From Cymbidium sinense (lineage: Eukaryota > Streptophyta > Magnoliopsida > Asparagales > Orchidaceae): DNA of 64,000 nt. Below the pieces are notes generated by a model. That model had not been told where the DNA came from. It saw nothing but the letters and a program-made list of their open reading frames with translations, and searched no databases. Every line of letters begins with the position of its first letter. Position 1 is the stretch's first letter. Made by a program: the position numbers and the translations under genes. The stretch is taken from NCBI GenBank assembly GCA_021442155.1, contig CM038221.1:79686494-79750493 (forward strand), in the 5' to 3' direction. Below, piece after piece: positions 59,078-64,000 of this stretch.

Positions 59078-60573
59078 TTATTTATGGGAAGTTAGAAGAT
59101 CTAGTAGTTCTAGTGGAGCTATTAGTGAACATTCTAGCTTTAAGAGATTTTTTTTTAAAACATTTTGAAAAGGTCTATCATTGTCCAAAGTATCACCATC
59201 CGAGAGAGACTAATTTTTGATATTCAGAATAGGACGAGTCAAAGCATTTCTAATGGTAATTTCCCTTCTTCAATGGCAATTAAGTGAAAGTGGGTTAGCA
59301 TGCGTATCACTTTGAAGGGTAGGAGAAGAGGTTGTGAAGCCATTAATAGCACAAATTTCATGCTCAGTTTCAGAATTACTTTTCAAATTTTGTTCCATCA
59401 TCAAAGGATCAACAATTTTTAGAATTTGTTCTTTTATCAAAGGATCAACTCCAGAATTTATTTTCAGATTTTGATCCAACCTGAAGTTTCCATTCAAATC
59501 ACCACTAGGGTTCATAGTAGTCTCCTCGGGTTCACTAGCCAAAAGGGGTAGGTTAGACTGAGTCAAGGTATTGTCATGAGGAGCCAAATTATTATAATTA
59601 GAAGCAATGTTAATTAAGTTATCATTAGCCTCCTCACGAACCTCATAAGCATTATTTTTAACATGCTCAGATTGCTCTCCAATAGGAAAATCAGTGGATA
59701 GAAAAGGAGTAGGGGTAGATTGATTCCCATTTTGAGTGACTTTAGGGCATAAGAAAATTTATTAGTTTTTTTGATTTGATAGAGTATTAGGATCCAAAAT
59801 TTATTCTTTTAAGATGAGGATGCAAAACAACAGAATGATGGCCATGAATCTTACAATGTGTGCAAAAAATAGGAAAGTTCTCAAATTCCACTTTTTGATT
59901 ATAACCAAACTTCTCAGAGTCGATCCAAACTTCTTTAGGATGCCTTTTAGTAATATCAATCTCAACCAAAATAGGAGCAACAGAAGGTCATGATCTCACA
60001 AAGGTTGCTTGATCAATTTGAAGAGGCCGACCAAAGAGAGCCCCAACCACAAAGAGAACTTGATGTGTAACATAATGTATACTCATATTAGGAAGAGCTA
60101 GCCATATAGGAACAATTGGGGATTCCTCTTTTATATCAAAAAGAGGAGACCATTTCAGAAGTCGCATTTGACAATTAAACACAAAGTAAGAGCGACGGGT
60201 AAAAACTCTGGAATAATCTAAGTCATTAGAGAGCTAAATTAAAATATTCCTAGGATCAATCAATCCGATAGTGAAAACGAAAGTTTAAGGCTATGAAAAA
60301 TGATCGGATGTTATGAGTTGGTGAAGGAAAATTTACCAACTAAAGAGAATTCAAAGGCTTAGCCAACTTTTCCACATCTAGATCCGAACATACATAGATC
60401 CCATGAAATGAGGTCGAGATCAAATTCAAGCATTAGGGGAAAGGTTCTTACCGGATAATGCATCCATAAAGGACTTAACTGAGGCGAGTAGTGGTTGGAT
60501 CCATAATTCCATGTAAATCGATGCCTACACGCCTCCAGATGGATAAGCTTTGAGAAAGAGGCTCCTCCTCCAT
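59078..60573 (-). pseudogene. ORF1 of LINE-I, broken
   Basis: Start chosen at ATG 60573 (MEEEPLSQSLSIW). The VKSFMDALSG block (about 60480-60450) is in another frame, followed by FNCQMRLLKWSPLFDIKEES (about 60182-60125). Next come WLALPNMSIHYVTHQVLF and GRPLQIDQATFV, VEIDITKRHPKEVWID (about 59970-59920) and the knuckle FCTHCKIHGHH (about 59870-59838), where the last Cys is lost. The variable region 59587-59270 holds repeated EQNLK/EQ(I)LK phrases. The C-terminal LSDGDTLDND block ends at the stop at 59078. This copy preserves the middle of the DUF4283-like domain best. Confidence 0.83.
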
Positions 60574-60720
60574 TGAATGAGTGAAGGGAAACTCACATTA
60601 GAGGCCAATCAGAGATAAATTATCAAAAAAATTGATTGAGAATGATCCAAAATTAGCCAAGCCGCAAGGAAAACAAAAGGGAAAAATCTGTGCAGAGCGA
60701 TGGAGAGGAGAGGAGATGAG

Positions 60721-63700
60721 TTTGGTTTTAGTTATTTTAGTTAGTTTAGGTTTAGGGTTTATGTTTTAGGGTTAGGTTTAGTTTTAGGGTTTAGGTTAGT
60801 TTAGGGTTTAGGGTTTATGGTTTAGTTTAGGTTTAGGTTGTTTAGTTTTAGTTAGATTTAGGGTTTAGTTTTAGGGTTTAGAATTTAGGTTTAGTTTTAG
60901 GGTTTAGTTAGGTTTAGATTTTAGTTTAGGGTTTACTAACTTTAGTTTTTTTTATTTTATTTTTTATTTAAATTAAGTAAAATTTAGGTTTAGTTTTAAT
61001 TTGATTTGATTTTTTTATTTTATTTTAGTTTATTTTATTTTTATTTAGTTTAGTTTATTTATTTTAGGTGTATTTATTTTAATTTGGGTTTTATTTGTTT
61101 ATTTTTTGGTTTAGGTTTAAGTTTATTTATTTTTTAGTTTAACTTTATTTTATTTTATTTTTTGGTTTAGGTTTTATTTTTTATTTTTAGGTTTAGGTTT
61201 AGGTTTTTATTTTATTTTTTTAGGATTAGATTTTAGGTTTTTATTTTAGGTTTGTTTTTTAGGTTTTATTTTTTAGTTCAAGTTTAGGTTTATTTTTAGT
61301 TTATTTTATTTTATTTAGTTTAGATTTAGTTTATTTTATGTTTAGATTTAGGTTTTACTTCATTTGGTTTAGTTTATTTTAGTTTTGGTTAAAGTTTATT
61401 TTCTTTTTGTTTTAGGTTTAGTTTTTTTTTTAGCATAGGGTTTAGGTTTTATTTTTTATTTTCTTAAAGGGTTTTTTAGGTTTATTTCTTAGGTTCAAGT
61501 TTTTATTTAGTTTTTATTTTATTTTATTATAGGTTTATTTTATTTTTATTTTTGGTTTTGTTATTATTTTATTTAAGTTTTTTATTTTAGGTTTATTTTA
61601 TTTTTTTAGGTTAGTTTAGGTTTTTATTTATTATATTTTAGTTTAGTTTTTTTACTTTTATTTTTATTTTAATTTTTCAGGTTTAGGTTTAGGTTTAGGT
61701 TTTAGTTTAGGTTTTTATTTTATCTTATTTTTTATTTTATTTAGGTTTAGGTTTATTTATTTATTTTATATTTAGATTTTATTTAGTTATGTTTAGGTTT
61801 TAAGGTTTTGTGGGTTTAAGGTTTAGGGTTCAATATTTAGGGTTTAAGGTTTAGGGTTTAGGGTTAGTTTAGGGTTATTTTAGTTTTGGTTTAGGTTTAT
61901 TTTATTTTGTTTATTTTATTTTTATTTCAGGTTTAAGTTTTTTTTTTTTTAAATTTTGGGTTTAGGGTTTATTTTATATTTATTTTTAGGTTTATTTTTT
62001 AGGTTTTGGTTTTTATTTTGTTTTTATTTTATTTTAATTTAATTTTTATTTAACATTTAGTTATTATTTTATTTATATTTTTTTAAGTTTATTTTTTTAG
62101 TTTAGTTTAGGTTTTTATTTATTTTATATTAGTTTAGTTTCTTTTTTTATTTTTATTTTATGTTTGTTTAGATTTTATTTATTTTATTTTTTTTTATTTT
62201 ATTTGATTAGGTTTATTTATTTATTTTTATTTTTTGGGTTTTTATTTTAGTTTACATTTAGTTTAGGTTTTAATTAGGTTTAGTTTAGGATAGAGTTTAG
62301 GTTTAGGTTTTAGGTTTAGTTTAGTTTAGTTTATTTTAGTTTATTTATTTAGGTTTAGGTTTATTTAGGTTTATTTAGTTTATTTTAGGTTTTAGGGTTT
62401 AGTTTAGATTAGTTTAGATTTATTTATTTATTAGGTTTAGGTTAGGGTTTAGGGTTTTTTAGGTTTAGTTTATTTAGATTTAGGTTTAGTTTATAATTTA
62501 GTTTAGTTTAGGTTTAGTTTATAATTTTAGTTTAGTTTAGATTTATTTATAGTTTAGGTTAGTTTTAATTTATTTTTTAGTAGGTATTATTTTTTGTTTT
62601 TTTTTTAATTTATTTTAGTTTTTTATTTTAGGTTTAGTTTATTATTTAATTTAGGTTTTTTTGTTATTTTAGGTTTAGGTTTATTTTAGTTTAGTTTATT
62701 TTATTTTATTTTTTTTAAGGTAGTTTAGGTTTCATTTTATTTTTTTAGGTTTAGGTTTTAACTTTTATTTAGGTTTATTTTTTTAGGTTTTATTTTAGTT
62801 TTGGTTTAAATTTTTTAAATTTATTTTATTTAGTTTAGGTTTAGGTTTATGTTAGTTTATTTTTGGTTTATTTAGGTTTATTTATTTTATTTAGTTTAGT
62901 TTTTTTAGTTTAGGTTTAGATTTATTTTATTTTTATTTTGGTTTAGGTTTTTTTCTTAGTTTAGTGTTTAGGTTTTATTTTTTATTTATTTTAGGTTTTT
63001 TAGGTTTATTTATAGGTTTATGTTTTATTTAGTTATAATTTTTTTATTTTATTTATTTATTTTATTTTAGGTTTGGTTTTATTTTTAGTTAGGTTTGATT
63101 TATTTTATTTTAAATTTAGGTTTTATTTATTTTATTTTAGTTTAGTTTTATTTTTTATTTTTTTATTTTTGGGTTTAGGTTTAGGTTTTATTTTAATTTT
63201 TTTTAGTTAGGTTTATTTATTTATTTATTTAGGTTTATTAAGTTATTTATTTTAGGTTTTTTATGGTTTAGGTTTGTTTAGTTTAGTTTAGGTTATTTAT
63301 GGTTTATTTTTTAGTTTATTTTAGTTTATATTTAGGTTTATTTTATTTTATTTACTTTATTTTTAAGGTTTAGGGTTTAGGTTTTTATTTTATATTTTAT
63401 ATTATTTTTTTATTTTATTTATTTTATTTTATTTTAGGTTTAGGTTTAGGTTTAGGTTTTAGTTCAGTTTTTTATTTTTTTCTTATATTTTTTATTTAGG
63501 TTTAGGTTTATTTAAATATTTTATTTTTAGGTTTTACTTAGTTTAAGTTTAAGTTTTTTGGTTTTTAGGGTTTAGGGTTTAGGGTTCAAGGTTTGTTTAG
63601 GGTTAGGGTTAGGGTTATTTTAGTTGAGGTTTAGGCTTATTTTATTTTGTTTATATTTTTTAAGGGTTTTATGGTTTATGGTTTAGGATTAGATTTAGGG

Positions 63701-63740
63701 TTTAGGGTATAGTGTTTAGGATTTAGGGTTTTTTTGTTTG
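60721..63740. repeat. Telomere-like array 11
   Basis: G (60730-60945), C (60950-61440, AAATTAAGTAAA near 60970), T (61440-61815), G (61815-61880), a mixed TTTTA/TTTAGG region (61880-62640) with much loss of regular order, C-like and T (62640-63560), and G (63560-63740), ending at the A8 junction of LINE-J. No gene. Confidence 0.86.
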
Positions 63741-64000
63741 TTTTTTTTGGGAAACCCATATGGGGGAATTGCTACAAATGAGTTACAAGGTCCTTAAAGG
63801 GATAAACTAGAACTATTGCTCAAAGAGCTACAATCATGAGTAAATTCTATCTAAGTACATCAAAGCAAAAGAAAAGAGTTAAGAAGCAAAGATACAAATT
63901 GATTAACAAATGAAGGATAAATTCAATTTTAGAATGTGAGAATGCATGACACATGGAGTAACACAAGAGAAAAAAAAAGCACACTTTAGATAGGAAGTTA
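63741..64000 (-). mobile_element. LINE-J: 3' end of another LINE, continues past the window
   Basis: T-run 63741-63748, then GGGAAACCCATATGGGG, matching the 3' end of LINE-C, followed by ACAAGGTCCTTAAAGGGATA and GCTCAAAGAGCTACAATCA as in LINE-F and LINE-I. The AATAAA block of the other copies is altered here. Only about 260 bp of the 3' region lie inside the window. Confidence 0.85.

Larger units (their letters stand above)
52078..60720 (-). mobile_element. LINE-I: full-length LINE (8.6 kb) with many small deletions
   Basis: The longest copy: 5' end at about 60720 (sense CTCATCTCCTCTCCTCTCC), ORF1 60573-59078, ORF2 59010-55107, a 3.0-kb 3' region, AATAAA (52100-52095) and A8 (52085-52078). 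Compared with LINE-C it has frequent 1-8 base deletions in all parts, so it is strongly pseudogenised. It is flanked by telomere-like arrays of the same polarity. Confidence 0.9.

Overview
This is a gene-poor stretch of a plant nuclear genome. It is a mosaic of LINE (non-LTR) retrotransposon copies set in long, degenerate telomere-like arrays. The plant assignment rests on three things read from the sequence: the arrays contain many perfect TTTAGGG units (the usual plant telomere repeat); the main LINE family has plant L1-type architecture (ORF1 with a DUF4283-like domain and CCHC knuckle; ORF2 with endonuclease, reverse transcriptase, zf-RVT and a C-terminal RNase H domain); and a second LINE is an RTE-type element ending in (TTG)n. 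I found no intact host gene, rRNA, tRNA or CRISPR. The species cannot be named from this window.

Layout. 1-1073: decayed + strand ORF1 fragment (LINE-A). 1074-2593: array. 2594-7093: minus-strand LINE-B, lacking ORF2. 7094-8503: a TTATTAG-type array. 8504-14835: AT-rich island without a gene, with several diverged tandem repeats. 14836-20885: 6 kb array. 20886-22400: ORF1 copy eroded into TTTAG words. 22401-24332: array. 24333-31889: LINE-C, the best preserved full-length copy (minus). 31890-32584: array. 32585-34330: LINE-D, ORF1 only (minus). 34331-36174: array. 36175-41169: LINE-E, 5'-truncated (minus). 41170-41808: array. 41809-45480: LINE-F, 5'-truncated (minus). 45481-49865: array interrupted by a + strand RTE LINE (LINE-G) at 46127-48998 with a 16-bp target duplication. 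49866-51000: LINE-H, ORF1 fragment (minus). 51001-52077: array. 52078-60720: LINE-I, full-length but riddled with small deletions (minus). 60721-63740: array. 63741-64000: 3' end of LINE-J (minus), cut by the window edge.

How the parts relate. All six visible LINE 3' ends (B, C, E, F, I, J) have the same orientation. Each sense strand ends in a short run of 7-9 A, in most copies preceded by CCT or CCCT, and joins the C-rich strand of an array. The same-polarity array resumes beyond the LINE 5' end. This is the geometry expected if a telomeric G-strand 3' end primes reverse transcription of the LINE RNA, as for HeT-A/TART, TRAS/SART or Chlorella Zepp. Amplification of one LINE-plus-array unit is the main alternative.

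The arrays are not random telomere decay. They are built from recurring long modules, called here G (TTTAGGG-rich), T (TTTTA-rich, about 330 bp), A (TTTAGATTT-rich, about 0.9 kb) and C (marked by AAATTAAGTAAA, about 0.4 kb). At least one larger segment, containing an ORF1 fragment, occurs twice about 11.8 kb apart. In one of these two copies the ORF1 has been shortened by about a third and largely rewritten as TTTAG words.
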